Shown: positions 1 to 9,407 of the stretch, piece after piece | Numbering within the stretch: position 1 is the stretch's first letter | How the letters are laid out: every line of letters starts with the position of its first letter | Assembly: GCF_007004725.1 (NCBI RefSeq) | Contig: NZ_ML660172.1 | Location: 62,001 to 126,000 of the forward strand | Reading direction: 5' to 3' | Source: Aliikangiella coralliicola | GTDB taxonomy: Bacteria; Pseudomonadota; Gammaproteobacteria; Enterobacterales; Kangiellaceae | Length of the DNA stretch: 64,000 nt | Notes under the pieces: generated by a model | What the model was told of the DNA's origin: nothing | What the model saw: only the letters and a program-made list of their open reading frames with translations | Databases searched by the model: none | Made by a program: the position numbers and the translations under genes

Positions 1-2
1 CA

Positions 3-95
3 TTGGCGGAGAGCTTGAATGTGTTGATTAACCAGTTTGAATTTGAACCCATTTTAGCGGCAACGAGTCCACTCATAGAAAACATTAAAACTTAA
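3..95 (+). CDS. C-terminal fragment of an upstream gene, possibly a chemoreceptor
   Basis: An open frame enters from the left edge and ends at TAA (93-95), giving the last 30 residues of a protein that starts outside the window. The tail reads LAESLNVLINQFEF followed by 16 more residues. A pattern of hydrophobic residues ending in V-x-x-F is common at the end of methyl-accepting chemotaxis proteins, but 30 residues cannot settle the family. A good stem-loop follows at 138-175, which supports this being a real 3' end. Confidence 0.4.
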   Translation: MAESLNVLINQFEFEPILAATSPLIENIKT

Positions 96-137
96 AGAGT
101 TGAATTGAGCTGGCGGGTAATTAAGTTTGTTGTTGTA

Positions 138-175
138 ATTAACCTGAGTTCTCTTTATCCCAAACTCAGGTTAAT
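138..175 (+). terminator. Stem-loop after the left-edge gene
   Basis: A perfect 13-bp inverted repeat (138-150 pairs with 163-175) encloses a 12-nt loop and is followed by T-rich sequence. It lies 43 bp past the stop of the left-edge frame. It probably terminates that transcript, although the T-run is not uninterrupted. Confidence 0.55.
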
Positions 176-207
176 CATTTTGTTGAAAGTTTTATCTTAT
201 AATCATT

Positions 208-246
208 TTTAAAACAGACCAGCCACCAAGAAGTGTGACTGGCTGG
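208..246 (-). terminator. Probable terminator of the S8 protease gene
   Basis: On the minus strand CCAGCCA and TGGCTGG (240-246 with 219-225) form a 7-bp stem, and the transcript then runs into a U-rich stretch near 208-214. It sits about 20 bp past the protease stop codon. Confidence 0.5.
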
Positions 247-267
247 ATTAAAAAGGAGCTGAAACGA

Positions 268-2376
268 TTAACGACAAGGTCCTAATTTTGTCCACACCTG
301 CCATGGTCCTGAATTTTGTTCAGGATTATCATTTCGAGACCACCAGTTAGCGCGATACTTGTTGCCATTGTAAGAAACTTCATCACCGCTATGGTAAACC
401 TTGCTGCTTTCCCAGGCTGCTAAACCATCGCAACCATCAACAACTTCTGAAACGGTCACCGTCTGAGTCGAGCTGTCTCGCAGGTTGCCTGCATCAGTTA
501 CAGTTAATGTCACTTGATAGCTACCTGAGGCGGCGTATGTATGACTTGGGTTAGCTTGAGATGAACTATTACCGTCACCAAAATCCCAGGCATAAGTCGC
601 GATGCCGTTGTCGTCTGTTGAAGAGTCTGAGAAGGTAACGCTCAGTTGATTTGTTGAGTAGCTGAACGAAGCTCTTGGTGGTTGATTTTCGCCACTACCG
701 CTACACTTATCGCCTTTTCTCCAAACATTACTGAAGATGTCGGGCTGTGCTCCAGTTGACCACCAGGTTGCGGTGTATTCATAGTTGTTGTATGACACTT
801 TGTCACCAGCTTTATAAGACTTAGTCGCACTCCAGGCTTCAAGTCCGTCGCATCCGGGAGGAGGCGGGGTTGAGCCAATTGTGACTGTATCTGTGTGACT
901 ATCGGTTAATCCTTCAGCGTCAGAAACTGTTAAGGTCACCTGATAGTGTCCGTCTGTACTATAAGAGTGAACCGGATTTTCGTCTGAAGAAGATGAACCG
1001 TCACCAAATGTCCAGCTATGACTTGTTACCCCTTTGTCGTCAGTAGAACTATCAGTGAAACTCGCGGTGTTACCATTTACTGCTACGCTGAAATTCGCAT
1101 TCGGCGCAACGTTTTCACCATCGCCACAAACACTGGCTAATCGGTCTAATGCAGCTTTTGCTTTGACGATACCGTAACCATACGAGGTATCACGACCGGG
1201 AGAACCTTTGTCCTCAGCGGTTTGGTTCATTGCGTCGCGAACTTGCTGGTTGCTACAGCTTGGGTAGTGGCTCCAGACGAGTGCGGCAACACCGGAAACA
1301 TGTGGTGTGGCCATTGAAGTACCGCTAATGGATTTATACCCGTTGTTGTTCCAGGTTGAGTTAGTGTTAACGCCCGGGCCAGATATTTCTACTTGACTGT
1401 TGTACTGAGAAAATGACGCTTTGTTACCTGCGCTATCAACAGCGGCAACAGACACTACTGAATCGTAAGACGCTGGATAAGACAGGCTACTGTTGCCGGC
1501 ATTACCTGCTGCAGCGATGCTTAAAACGCCGCGGCTGTTTGCTGAATTGAATGCCGATCTTTCAGCGTTTGATGAGTTACTACCACCAAGGCTCATGCTG
1601 ATTACGTTTGCGCCTGCGGCAGTACATTGGTTAATGGCCGCGACCAGATCTGAACCGTATGCCCAGCTGCCGGAATCGTCAAATACCTTAACAATGTGTA
1701 AACCTAAGTTACCTGAAGGATTGACGCCAACCACACCTTGTCCGTTTCCGCCAAGTGCTGCAATTGTTCCTGCGACATGAGTTCCGTGGCCATGGCCATC
1801 TTGATACCAGTTGCCCGTATCATTACTTCCATGACCGTCATCGCCAGTGATTCCTGAACTCGGCAAATCTGGATGGTTAAGTGTGTAACCCGTGTCCATG
1901 ATACAAACTTTTCGGTTACTGGTTTTTGAATCGGAAACCTGCGGTGCTTGAACCATGGTGATCCCGTATGGAGTCGTCTCGGCCATTAAGTAGCGTTTCG
2001 GATCGATTTCAACATATTCGACGTTAGGGTTTCTAGACAGCGCTGTCTTTTGATCGGCGTCTAACATCACTGCCATCGCGTTAACGCTATCCAGCGATCG
2101 AATGACCTGAGTATTGACCATTGCGGCGGTGGATTCGAATAGTCTGACTTTTGCGTCGTAGGCTTGGGTAGAACTGGTGCTTGATTGAGTTGCTGCGGCA
2201 ACTGATTGATCTTTTAACTTGACAATAAATCGTTGCTGTTGTTGGGCATCAGTTGAGTTTCTGTTCAATGTTTCCGCTGATATATTTGATACCGTTCCGG
2301 TTATTGCCAATGCACACCCCAGTGCAATAGCGACGCGGTTAAATTTTAGCGGAGTTTGCTGTTTTTTTTGTGTCAT
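268..2376 (-). CDS. Secreted S8 (subtilisin-like) protease with PKD and CBM5/12-type domains
   Basis: This is a 702-residue extracellular serine endopeptidase. A signal peptide (about 1-34) precedes an I9 propeptide inhibitor (about 49-131). The subtilisin domain shows the full triad: D161 in MDTG, H200 in HGTHVAG and S354 in GTSMATPH, with oxyanion N292 in AAAGN. After it come two alternating pairs: a PKD domain (about 423-500) with a Cys-flanked CBM5/12-like module (about 509-558), then a second PKD (about 565-643) and a second such module (about 649-701). CBM5/12 modules are known for binding chitin and similar surfaces, so targeting to chitin-protein composites is a reasonable inference. 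The gene stands alone; a GAGGG Shine-Dalgarno-like stretch precedes the ATG. The catalytic assignment is secure, the substrate is not. Confidence 0.95.
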   Translation of the reverse strand: MTQKKQQTPLKFNRVAIALGCALAITGTVSNISAETLNRNSTDAQQQQRFIVKLKDQSVAAATQSSTSSTQAYDAKVRLFESTAAMVNTQVIRSLDSVNAMAVMLDADQKTALSRNPNVEYVEIDPKRYLMAETTPYGITMVQAPQVSDSKTSNRKVCIMDTGYTLNHPDLPSSGITGDDGHGSNDTGNWYQDGHGHGTHVAGTIAALGGNGQGVVGVNPSGNLGLHIVKVFDDSGSWAYGSDLVAAINQCTAAGANVISMSLGGSNSSNAERSAFNSANSRGVLSIAAAGNAGNSSLSYPASYDSVVSVAAVDSAGNKASFSQYNSQVEISGPGVNTNSTWNNNGYKSISGTSMATPHVSGVAALVWSHYPSCSNQQVRDAMNQTAEDKGSPGRDTSYGYGIVKAKAALDRLASVCGDGENVAPNANFSVAVNGNTASFTDSSTDDKGVTSHSWTFGDGSSSSDENPVHSYSTDGHYQVTLTVSDAEGLTDSHTDTVTIGSTPPPPGCDGLEAWSATKSYKAGDKVSYNNYEYTATWWSTGAQPDIFSNVWRKGDKCSGSGENQPPRASFSYSTNQLSVTFSDSSTDDNGIATYAWDFGDGNSSSQANPSHTYAASGSYQVTLTVTDAGNLRDSSTQTVTVSEVVDGCDGLAAWESSKVYHSGDEVSYNGNKYRANWWSRNDNPEQNSGPWQVWTKLGPCR

Positions 2377-2680
2377 TCCTAACCCTCGTTTTTATTTGGA
2401 TTGTTTTTCTAATGGGCCTGTTTTGGCAAGCCCGGTTTGTTTTTTTGGTTATTGTTGTTCAATTTGCTCTTGGTATTGGTTTGCTCTCAAAACCGTCTTC
2501 AATCCTACTGAATAAGGGGCTTTAATCTTTTTGAATTCGAGCCGTTTTTTTTTAAATAAACGCCAACTAGTAAAAAGTTGTTAAAAAGTACCAAGAAATC
2601 TGGCGTGTTTTAACACTTATGTCAGGGTTTATATGCTAGGAAATATTTTGAATTAGAATAGTTGATAAAGTGATTGCAAA
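2377..2680. other. Intergenic region between protease and hybrid regulator genes
   Basis: About 300 bp of AT-rich sequence that must hold the protease promoter and the 3' end of the hybrid regulator transcript. I see no convincing hairpin with a T-run, no consensus promoter and no small gene with a ribosome binding site. Confidence 0.5.
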
Positions 2681-5600
2681 CTAGCTGGCTTTAGAAGTTT
2701 GCCTTTTGTCATTTAGAATAGAAATTTGCAGTTGTTTCGGCGTGCGTCCAAAGTAGTTTTTAAAGCAGGTCGAGTAGTAACTTTGAGACGAAAAACCAGA
2801 CTCAATGGAGATGTCGCTGAGCTGCGCGCCTTTCGCTAACAGTTCGATAGAACGCTCCAGTCGATATTCTTTAAGATATTCCATCGGCGACTTGTTACAG
2901 ATGGCTTTTAACTTTCTGGAAAGCTGCTTTTTACTCATATACATATGTGACGAAAGCTGTTCAAGATTGTAAAAACTATCAGAATAGTTGACCGCGAGAA
3001 CATCAAAGAAACGATGCATGAACAAACGATCCTTTTCTCCTAATCCTTCCGGGGAGTTATCCTCGTTGGTATATAAATGTTTAAGCGAGACTTTTTGGTT
3101 GGCTTGATACATTTGTGTGGCGAGGCTTAGCAAGTTGGCGACGCGGAGTTTTAGCTCTTCAGTGTTAAATGGTTTAGTCAGGTAATCGGTGGCTTGGTGC
3201 CTTAGTCCCGAGATAATCGATGTTTGATCGGCTTTTGCGGTTAATAAAAGTAGCGGTATGTGGCAAGTTTTTTGATTGGACTTAATATTTTGGCAGAGAT
3301 CAATGCCGCTCATCCCTGGAAGCATTACATCAGAAATAATGATGTTTGGAATAACTTCCGATGCGTGCAGGTAGGCTGACTCCGCATCAGGAAATGGTGT
3401 GCACTGATATTGATTGTTAAACATCTCACATAGATATTCGCGTAGCTCATCATTGTCTTCAACGATAAACAACATCGGTTTGTCATCCGGTAAACCGGTC
3501 TGAGAGTAAATGAGTTTACGATGCTCAGTGCGATTATTGTTGGTCGATTGATGAGTCGCTTCAATCTCAGTTGTTTTTGACGTTGCTATTGAGCGAGGCA
3601 AGATGACTGATATTACGCTTCCCATGCCTTTTCTCGACTTAACCTTCATTTTTCCGTTGAGGAGCGAAACCGATTGTTTCACTAGCTCTAACCCATAGCC
3701 GCTGCTGACAGTGAGATCCGGTTTAGCGATTGAGGTTTGTGTCTTGTCTGATCTCAAACTATTTTTCCGAATAGTTTTTTCCAGGTCAAAACCTGAACCT
3801 TGATCAGCAATATTAATAATCACTTGTTGCCGCCATTCGAAACAGGAGATAAAAACTTTTCCGTTGCTTTTGTTATATTTAATGGCATTACTGAGTAAAT
3901 TGTAGAGTATTGCTTCAATATCGCTTTCCGTCGCATCGACGTGACACTTAGATAATTTTTTTGTGATGAGAGAAATGCGGTACTGTTGAGCAAACTCTGA
4001 TAGTTGTGATACTGCTTCCAGTATTTTCTGGTTGATTCGGAGTCTTTGCTTTTGTTGAATGTCGATGGTATCAACACTCGTTAAAAGTCGGTTGACCATG
4101 CTCGACATCTTGTTAACATTTCTCAGTGCGGTAGAGAGTAGTTTGTTACTATTATCGTCGGGATTATTCACCAGTTTATTGAGTGGATCTTGAACCAGCG
4201 TTAACGGTGTTTTCAATTCGTGCGAAACAAAGGTGAAAAAACGCGTTCGCTGCTCCAACAGCATTGATATTTCTTCTGTTCGATGTTGGACTATTTTTTC
4301 CAGCTTGTTGGCGTGGGAACGAATTCGTCTCGCTTTCCAAAGGAATATCAGTTTGAGAGCTGTTGCCAATAGGCAGGCGATCAACAATTGAAACCAAAGT
4401 GATTGCCAGAAAAAAGGTAAAACTTCAATATCGAGTATATTGGTTGGTTCGCTCCAGTTTATGCCATCAAAACTCGTGGCGACTTGAAAAGAATATTCGC
4501 CATGGGGAATTCTGGTGTAAGTTGCCCGTGGATTTCCAGCAATCGTTGTATTCCAGGTTTCGTCGTAGTTTGTCAGTCTGTGACGGTAACGAATGCTCGA
4601 ATTAGAATTTGAATCGAGAGAAGCGAATGAAAGCCTCAAGGTACTTTTTGTTGGCTTCACAATCAGTGAAGACTTTGTACCAAGAGTGATACGTGACCAG
4701 ATATTTTGGGTTGGCTCTTTTTCCGATATGTATTTGCTCTCAACACCAGTGAGTATCGGCGTTGTTTTTTTCTGCGGAACAGTAATAGCTTGAGGATTGA
4801 AAGACACCAGTCCATTTAAACCGCCTAACCATAAGTTACCGGATTCGTCTATGTGTGATGCTGGAGAAAACTCAATGATCGGCATTCCCATTGCCCTGTC
4901 AAAAGAAAGGCTGGAATAGTCCTGTGGGTTGATTCTTATTAGTTTGTCACCCGATGTCGTCCACATATAACCCTGATTATCTTTTGTCACGGAATAATAT
5001 GTTTGTGATGAAAAACCTTTCAAGCTGGCCAGGTAAGTAAATTTTTGATCATTTATTGAAAATTTACCAATACCGCCCATGCCAACAACCCATATATTAT
5101 TTGAGTTATCTTTAGCCATTCCATAGATTTGACTGACACCCAACTTATGGTTATTTTCGTCGCTCATTCGATATTGGTTCGCCGAACGGGTAAACAGATT
5201 ATACTTGTACAAAGTCCCTTGAAATCCCGCCATCCAGATAGTTTCACTGTCGACCATTGCCGTATAGGTTAATGCAGCAAATGGTTTTTTCTCTGGCCAG
5301 TTGAGCGGCCTTATCGGAATAAATTGTTTGAGCGTTGGATAATATTGATTAAGACCTGACTCTAAACCCGTTAACCAAAGCCTACTGTCATTTGTTTTGA
5401 AAACTTGCGTCGCGTATGTTTGTTGCGTGAGGCTTGGATCTTGTAGTTGATAAGTTGTCTGACGTTTTTTGTCTGCAGACAGTTTTGAAATTCCAGCCGT
5501 ATTTGCAATCCAGATATTGCCCTCAAGATCGAATTCAAAACCTAATATATTATTGTAAAGTGTTGTGCCCTGATTATCTTTGAGTGACAAATGAGCCACC

Positions 5601-6856
5601 TGGTTGTTCGTTGAAATAATACTTATTCCGCCTTTTGAGTCACCAACCCAGATGTCACCTTGTGGTGATTGTGCAACACTGGTGATTGAGTTGTTGGATA
5701 ATTGTTGATGTGACTGAGTGGTTGCACTGAAATGGTTAAAAGTTCGCGCAGTTGGAATTATTTTTACGACACCTGAAATATTTGTCCCCACCCAGATAAC
5801 ATTAGAGTTATCTTCGTATAATGAGTGAATGGCTTGATTGGGTAACGTTACACCTTGTCTTTTTTGTAAAGAGTTTAACAAGTGGTCGAGATCGAGCGAC
5901 TTAATATAGAGGCCATTTACCGTGCCGATCCAGAGTTCTTTAGTGTTTGTTATCAAAAGCCGATGAGCATGTGCGTTAATGCCTAGCTCGGCGTTTGAAA
6001 TATAGTGATATTGATTTTTATGATTAAAATAGAGTCCATCACGACTACAGGCAAAAAACAGGTTGAATTTCTGGTTTGAAATACAATGAACTTTGGGCTC
6101 TTTTTTTGAGTTCGTCAAATGTTTGAGCGTAACCGATTTGAATCGATACTGTGTTATTGAAGGTGAGTCTGCAGCGTTCTTCGATTGAATTTTAACTTGT
6201 TTAAAAATTCCATTATCAGTTGCAATAATATTGTTGCTGCTGTTGTCAAAGTGAGTTTTATCAAATGTCTTCTCACGGTCAAAAATACCAATGTCATAGG
6301 TGTTTTTCGTGACTAAACCATATTTTTTGCCAGCTTCAAAGTGGTGGTAGGTTCCTGTTTTTTTGTTGAACTCAATGATTCCGTTAGCAGAAGTAATCCA
6401 TAGATTATTATTTTTACCATTTCTCATTGACCACAAATAAAGCTTATTAAAAAAGTCCTCACTATTTCGCTTGTCGTGATAATGAACGAAGGATTCAGTT
6501 TCATGATCATAACGGTCAATACCTGCCGCGGTTAATATCCATAAATTACCGGTTTCGTCTGCCACCAGCTTATTGATAAAACTATGGGATAAACTGGCTG
6601 CATTATTGGGGTCGTGCTTATATTGAGTAAATCGATATCCATCGTAGCGATTTAATCCGTCTTGAGTGCCTATCCAGATATAACCTGACTTGTCTTGCAC
6701 GATGGTGTTTGCGGTTGCTTGTGATAAACCCTGATCAATGCTGAGAGGAATATATGCATTTTCACTTGCGTTTGAGTAAGAAAAGACAAGAAAGGACAGC
6801 GCTGTCAAAAAGCGGGCAAAAAAAATCAGAGTTTTTGATTTTACTATTATTTGCAT
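2681..6856 (-). CDS. Hybrid two-component system regulator (propeller sensor, kinase, receiver, AraC output)
   Basis: One 1391-residue chain carries a whole signalling path. A signal peptide (about 1-30) is followed by periplasmic two-component-propeller repeats (about 35-690, with recurring G-x-I/L-W motifs), a Y_Y_Y-type domain (about 750-812) and one membrane segment (about 815-841). The HisKA box has H879 in FVSHELKTPL, the ATPase has N990 and a DQGSGF motif (D1018), the receiver has E1133/D1134, phospho-acceptor D1176 and K1228, and an AraC-type DNA-binding domain ends the protein (about 1280-1385). All key residues are intact. This architecture is best known from Bacteroidota polysaccharide-use loci, where it senses oligosaccharides; in proteobacteria the ligands are mostly unknown. 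Neighbours are a secreted amidohydrolase upstream and a protease downstream on the same strand, which are candidate targets by context only. Confidence 0.95.
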   Translation of the reverse strand: MQIIVKSKTLIFFARFLTALSFLVFSYSNASENAYIPLSIDQGLSQATANTIVQDKSGYIWIGTQDGLNRYDGYRFTQYKHDPNNAASLSHSFINKLVADETGNLWILTAAGIDRYDHETESFVHYHDKRNSEDFFNKLYLWSMRNGKNNNLWITSANGIIEFNKKTGTYHHFEAGKKYGLVTKNTYDIGIFDREKTFDKTHFDNSSNNIIATDNGIFKQVKIQSKNAADSPSITQYRFKSVTLKHLTNSKKEPKVHCISNQKFNLFFACSRDGLYFNHKNQYHYISNAELGINAHAHRLLITNTKELWIGTVNGLYIKSLDLDHLLNSLQKRQGVTLPNQAIHSLYEDNSNVIWVGTNISGVVKIIPTARTFNHFSATTQSHQQLSNNSITSVAQSPQGDIWVGDSKGGISIISTNNQVAHLSLKDNQGTTLYNNILGFEFDLEGNIWIANTAGISKLSADKKRQTTYQLQDPSLTQQTYATQVFKTNDSRLWLTGLESGLNQYYPTLKQFIPIRPLNWPEKKPFAALTYTAMVDSETIWMAGFQGTLYKYNLFTRSANQYRMSDENNHKLGVSQIYGMAKDNSNNIWVVGMGGIGKFSINDQKFTYLASLKGFSSQTYYSVTKDNQGYMWTTSGDKLIRINPQDYSSLSFDRAMGMPIIEFSPASHIDESGNLWLGGLNGLVSFNPQAITVPQKKTTPILTGVESKYISEKEPTQNIWSRITLGTKSSLIVKPTKSTLRLSFASLDSNSNSSIRYRHRLTNYDETWNTTIAGNPRATYTRIPHGEYSFQVATSFDGINWSEPTNILDIEVLPFFWQSLWFQLLIACLLATALKLIFLWKARRIRSHANKLEKIVQHRTEEISMLLEQRTRFFTFVSHELKTPLTLVQDPLNKLVNNPDDNSNKLLSTALRNVNKMSSMVNRLLTSVDTIDIQQKQRLRINQKILEAVSQLSEFAQQYRISLITKKLSKCHVDATESDIEAILYNLLSNAIKYNKSNGKVFISCFEWRQQVIINIADQGSGFDLEKTIRKNSLRSDKTQTSIAKPDLTVSSGYGLELVKQSVSLLNGKMKVKSRKGMGSVISVILPRSIATSKTTEIEATHQSTNNNRTEHRKLIYSQTGLPDDKPMLFIVEDNDELREYLCEMFNNQYQCTPFPDAESAYLHASEVIPNIIISDVMLPGMSGIDLCQNIKSNQKTCHIPLLLLTAKADQTSIISGLRHQATDYLTKPFNTEELKLRVANLLSLATQMYQANQKVSLKHLYTNEDNSPEGLGEKDRLFMHRFFDVLAVNYSDSFYNLEQLSSHMYMSKKQLSRKLKAICNKSPMEYLKEYRLERSIELLAKGAQLSDISIESGFSSQSYYSTCFKNYFGRTPKQLQISILNDKRQTSKAS

Positions 6857-7449
6857 CGTGATATTACGTACAAAATCATTTCCATGTGTTAATGTTAAGC
6901 CTTGGCTTTGAATCAGTTACTTTTGGCCCAATACTTATTTAAATAATGACTTTTATTTAAGCAACGACTCTGTATTTAATAACTTCTTTAAGAAGTTTTT
7001 TGTTATCTATTTTATTTCTATTATTTGTTGTCAATTATTTGTGATTAGTTTTTGAATTATTATTTTCATATCACTTTAATAAGATAACCGAAATAGGGGG
7101 CGAAAAAACGTAACTATTGCAACAATTTTGATAACTAGTTGTTATGTAGTATAGCTCGTGGAAATAGATTTTTACCATTATCTCAAATGGTGTAAATTTA
7201 ACTTCTCTTTATTAGATTGAAAACTATTAAAAAACTGATGCTTTTAATTGTTGTTGTGGTTTGCTCTTCTTTTTATTGAAAAGGTAATGGTTTTATTTTT
7301 ATTAAAATATTGAGATGGTAAAAAGCAACTAAATGATCAGTGATGAGTATCGTAGAGGTTTGAATCAGGTTGAAAAAACTCTCACCAACCTGATTCTGTA
7401 TTGTTTTTTTCGCTTAAATTGATCGATGCTACTTTTAGCTTATTGGTAT
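6857..7449. other. Long AT-rich intergenic region upstream of the hybrid regulator
   Basis: Nearly 600 bp without a gene. It holds an imperfect palindrome ATAAC-TAGTT-GTTAT at 7131-7145 and a stem-loop at 7362-7396. The region must contain the regulator's promoter. The palindrome could be a protein-binding site, but nothing identifies the protein. Confidence 0.4.
7362..7396. terminator. Inverted repeat downstream of the amidohydrolase gene
   Basis: GAATCAGGTTG (7362-7372) pairs perfectly with CAACCTGATTC (7386-7396) around a 13-nt loop. It begins about 55 bp past the amidohydrolase stop codon. In the minus direction the T-run falls inside the loop rather than after the stem, so it is not a textbook terminator; on the plus strand a T7 run follows at a distance. 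Confidence 0.35.
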
Positions 7450-9108
7450 TTATTGCTTATATCTTTGTGTTCCTGCAATCCAGGTTTCCAGTACGCGAGT
7501 TTTCCAAAGATCTTCTGGCTTTCCATTGATGATATCTTGATCAACAAAAATAAAGTCAGCCCATTTACCTGCTTCCAGAGAACCTAATGTTGATTCTTGA
7601 TGGGCGGCATAAGCTGCATCCAGGGTAAAACTTCTGAGTGCCTGTTGTGGAGTCATACGTTCTTCAGGTAACCATCCACCAGAAGGCATATTGCTTTGGT
7701 CCTGACGTGTTACCGCGGCGTGTAACCCATGAAAAGGATTCGCAAGTTCTACCGGGAAGTCGGAGCCGGAAGCGATGATTGTGCCTTGTTGCAGTAGTTT
7801 TCGCCAGGCATAGGCACCTTTCAGTCTTTCTTTACCAAGTCGAGCACCAGCCATATTTTTGTCGCTTGTGGCGTGTACTGGCTGCATCGATGCAATGATA
7901 TTTAACTCTTTAAATCGAGGAATATCCGCGAGTGATATTATTTGTGAGTGCTCTATGCGATTACGCAAGTGTTTTCCGCCGACTTGTTTAAACGCTTTCT
8001 CGAAGGCGTCCAGTACCAGCCGATTGCCGCGATCACCGATTGCATGGATGTTCGCCTGAAACCCTTTTTTGATAATTTCATTAACCAGTAAATCAAGTTT
8101 TTTAGGTTTGGTTAATAGTAGACCTTTGTTGTCGAGATCATCTGAATAGGGTTTTATCAGTGCGGCACCACGACTACCTAATGCGCCGTCAGAATATAAC
8201 TTTACACTTCGAATAGACAAAAAATCTTGCTTATCTTGAATAATTCCTTTGTCCAGCCATTGGCTTAAATTGGGACTAGAACCGGATAGCATCCCATAGA
8301 TTCTTATTGGTAAACGGTTTTCACGACTTCTTTTGAGATAAGAATCAAGATCCGCCTGACTAACGCCTGCATCGTGTACACTAACTACACCAAGTGATAG
8401 AAGATGTTCATAGGCTTTATCGAAAGCGTATTCTCGTTCCAGTGGAGAAGCGGCTGGGATTATTTTTTCAACTAGCCCAATCGCGTTGTCAATTAAAACA
8501 CCAGTTGCTTCACCATTTTCATCTCGAATAATTTTTCCGCCCTGTGGGTCGGCGGTCGATTTGTTAATACCCGCTGCCGCTAAAGCTGCGCTGTTAGCCC
8601 AGGCAGCATGACCGTCTATTCGGCGTAACAGAATAGGGCGTTTTATTCCGCTTGAATCGAGAGATTTTTTAGTGGGGAATTCCTTGTTTAACCACAATAC
8701 CTGGTTCCATCCTCGGCCTAAAATCCACTTGGCCCCCGGATTTTTGTCAGCAAATTCTTTGACTTTTTCAACGGCGATTTGCTCTGATGTCGTTCCACGA
8801 AGTTTAACTCTGAGCATTTCATTCCCAAGTGAAGAAACGTGACCGTGAGCGTCGATAAGACCTGGCAGCATAAATCGCCCCTGGCCGTCTGTACGAGAAC
8901 AGTGCTTATATTTACTTTGCGTACCTTTTTTTCCTGTTGCGAGAACTTTGCCGTTTTCAAAGGCTAACCAATTGAACTGCTGTAGCTGTTGAGACTTGCT
9001 GGTTGGTGTATATCCTTTGACGTTGTCAATTAACTGGCATTTTTCATAGGCTGACGCACTGGTAGACAACAAGACTCCAAAGGTGAGTATATTTAAAATA
9101 TGATTCAT
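7450..9108 (-). CDS. Secreted amidohydrolase, YtcJ-like (amidohydrolase 3 family)
   Basis: A 552-residue metal-dependent hydrolase of the amidohydrolase superfamily. An N-terminal signal peptide (about 1-20) ends in SASA, so the enzyme is periplasmic or exported. The metal site motif is HGH at residues 88-90 (DAHGH). Further along are the family's Lys in KLYSDGALGSRG, His in IHAIGDRGN, His in IEHS and Asp in ASGSDFP. YtcJ relatives include N-substituted formamide deformylases and many of unknown substrate, so the reaction is not assigned. The gene lies upstream of and on the same strand as the hybrid regulator, with a 590-bp gap, and is transcribed away from bioA. Confidence 0.85.
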   Translation of the reverse strand: MNHILNILTFGVLLSTSASAYEKCQLIDNVKGYTPTSKSQQLQQFNWLAFENGKVLATGKKGTQSKYKHCSRTDGQGRFMLPGLIDAHGHVSSLGNEMLRVKLRGTTSEQIAVEKVKEFADKNPGAKWILGRGWNQVLWLNKEFPTKKSLDSSGIKRPILLRRIDGHAAWANSAALAAAGINKSTADPQGGKIIRDENGEATGVLIDNAIGLVEKIIPAASPLEREYAFDKAYEHLLSLGVVSVHDAGVSQADLDSYLKRSRENRLPIRIYGMLSGSSPNLSQWLDKGIIQDKQDFLSIRSVKLYSDGALGSRGAALIKPYSDDLDNKGLLLTKPKKLDLLVNEIIKKGFQANIHAIGDRGNRLVLDAFEKAFKQVGGKHLRNRIEHSQIISLADIPRFKELNIIASMQPVHATSDKNMAGARLGKERLKGAYAWRKLLQQGTIIASGSDFPVELANPFHGLHAAVTRQDQSNMPSGGWLPEERMTPQQALRSFTLDAAYAAHQESTLGSLEAGKWADFIFVDQDIINGKPEDLWKTRVLETWIAGTQRYKQ

Positions 9109-9407
9109 GGATGCTCCCTTTTTGTTCGTTATGTTTGTTAGTGGTGTGGTGGTGGTTAATCAGCACGGTTATTAATGAACTGGCTTTAGTGTAATGTTCT
9201 GAGCGTCCTTTGTCTAAGTGGTCATTTTGATTGCCCTGAATTACATCGTGGAATGCGATTGCTTAACCCTTTAAAGAGGCTTAAACTCTCGTGTTTCATT
9301 CATCCACTTTATTTTCTGCATCGATTTTTTTGTTAGTCAAGATTTAGACTACTTTTGTCAAACCTTGGTTAACGAACTTTATGTAGCAATTTTCTGGCCC
9401 ATTTCAT

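Noticed and set aside
9320-9407. BirA-type operator before bioA
   Set aside because: AAACC and GGTTA are present but separated by 2 bp rather than the 14-16 bp of a biotin operator.
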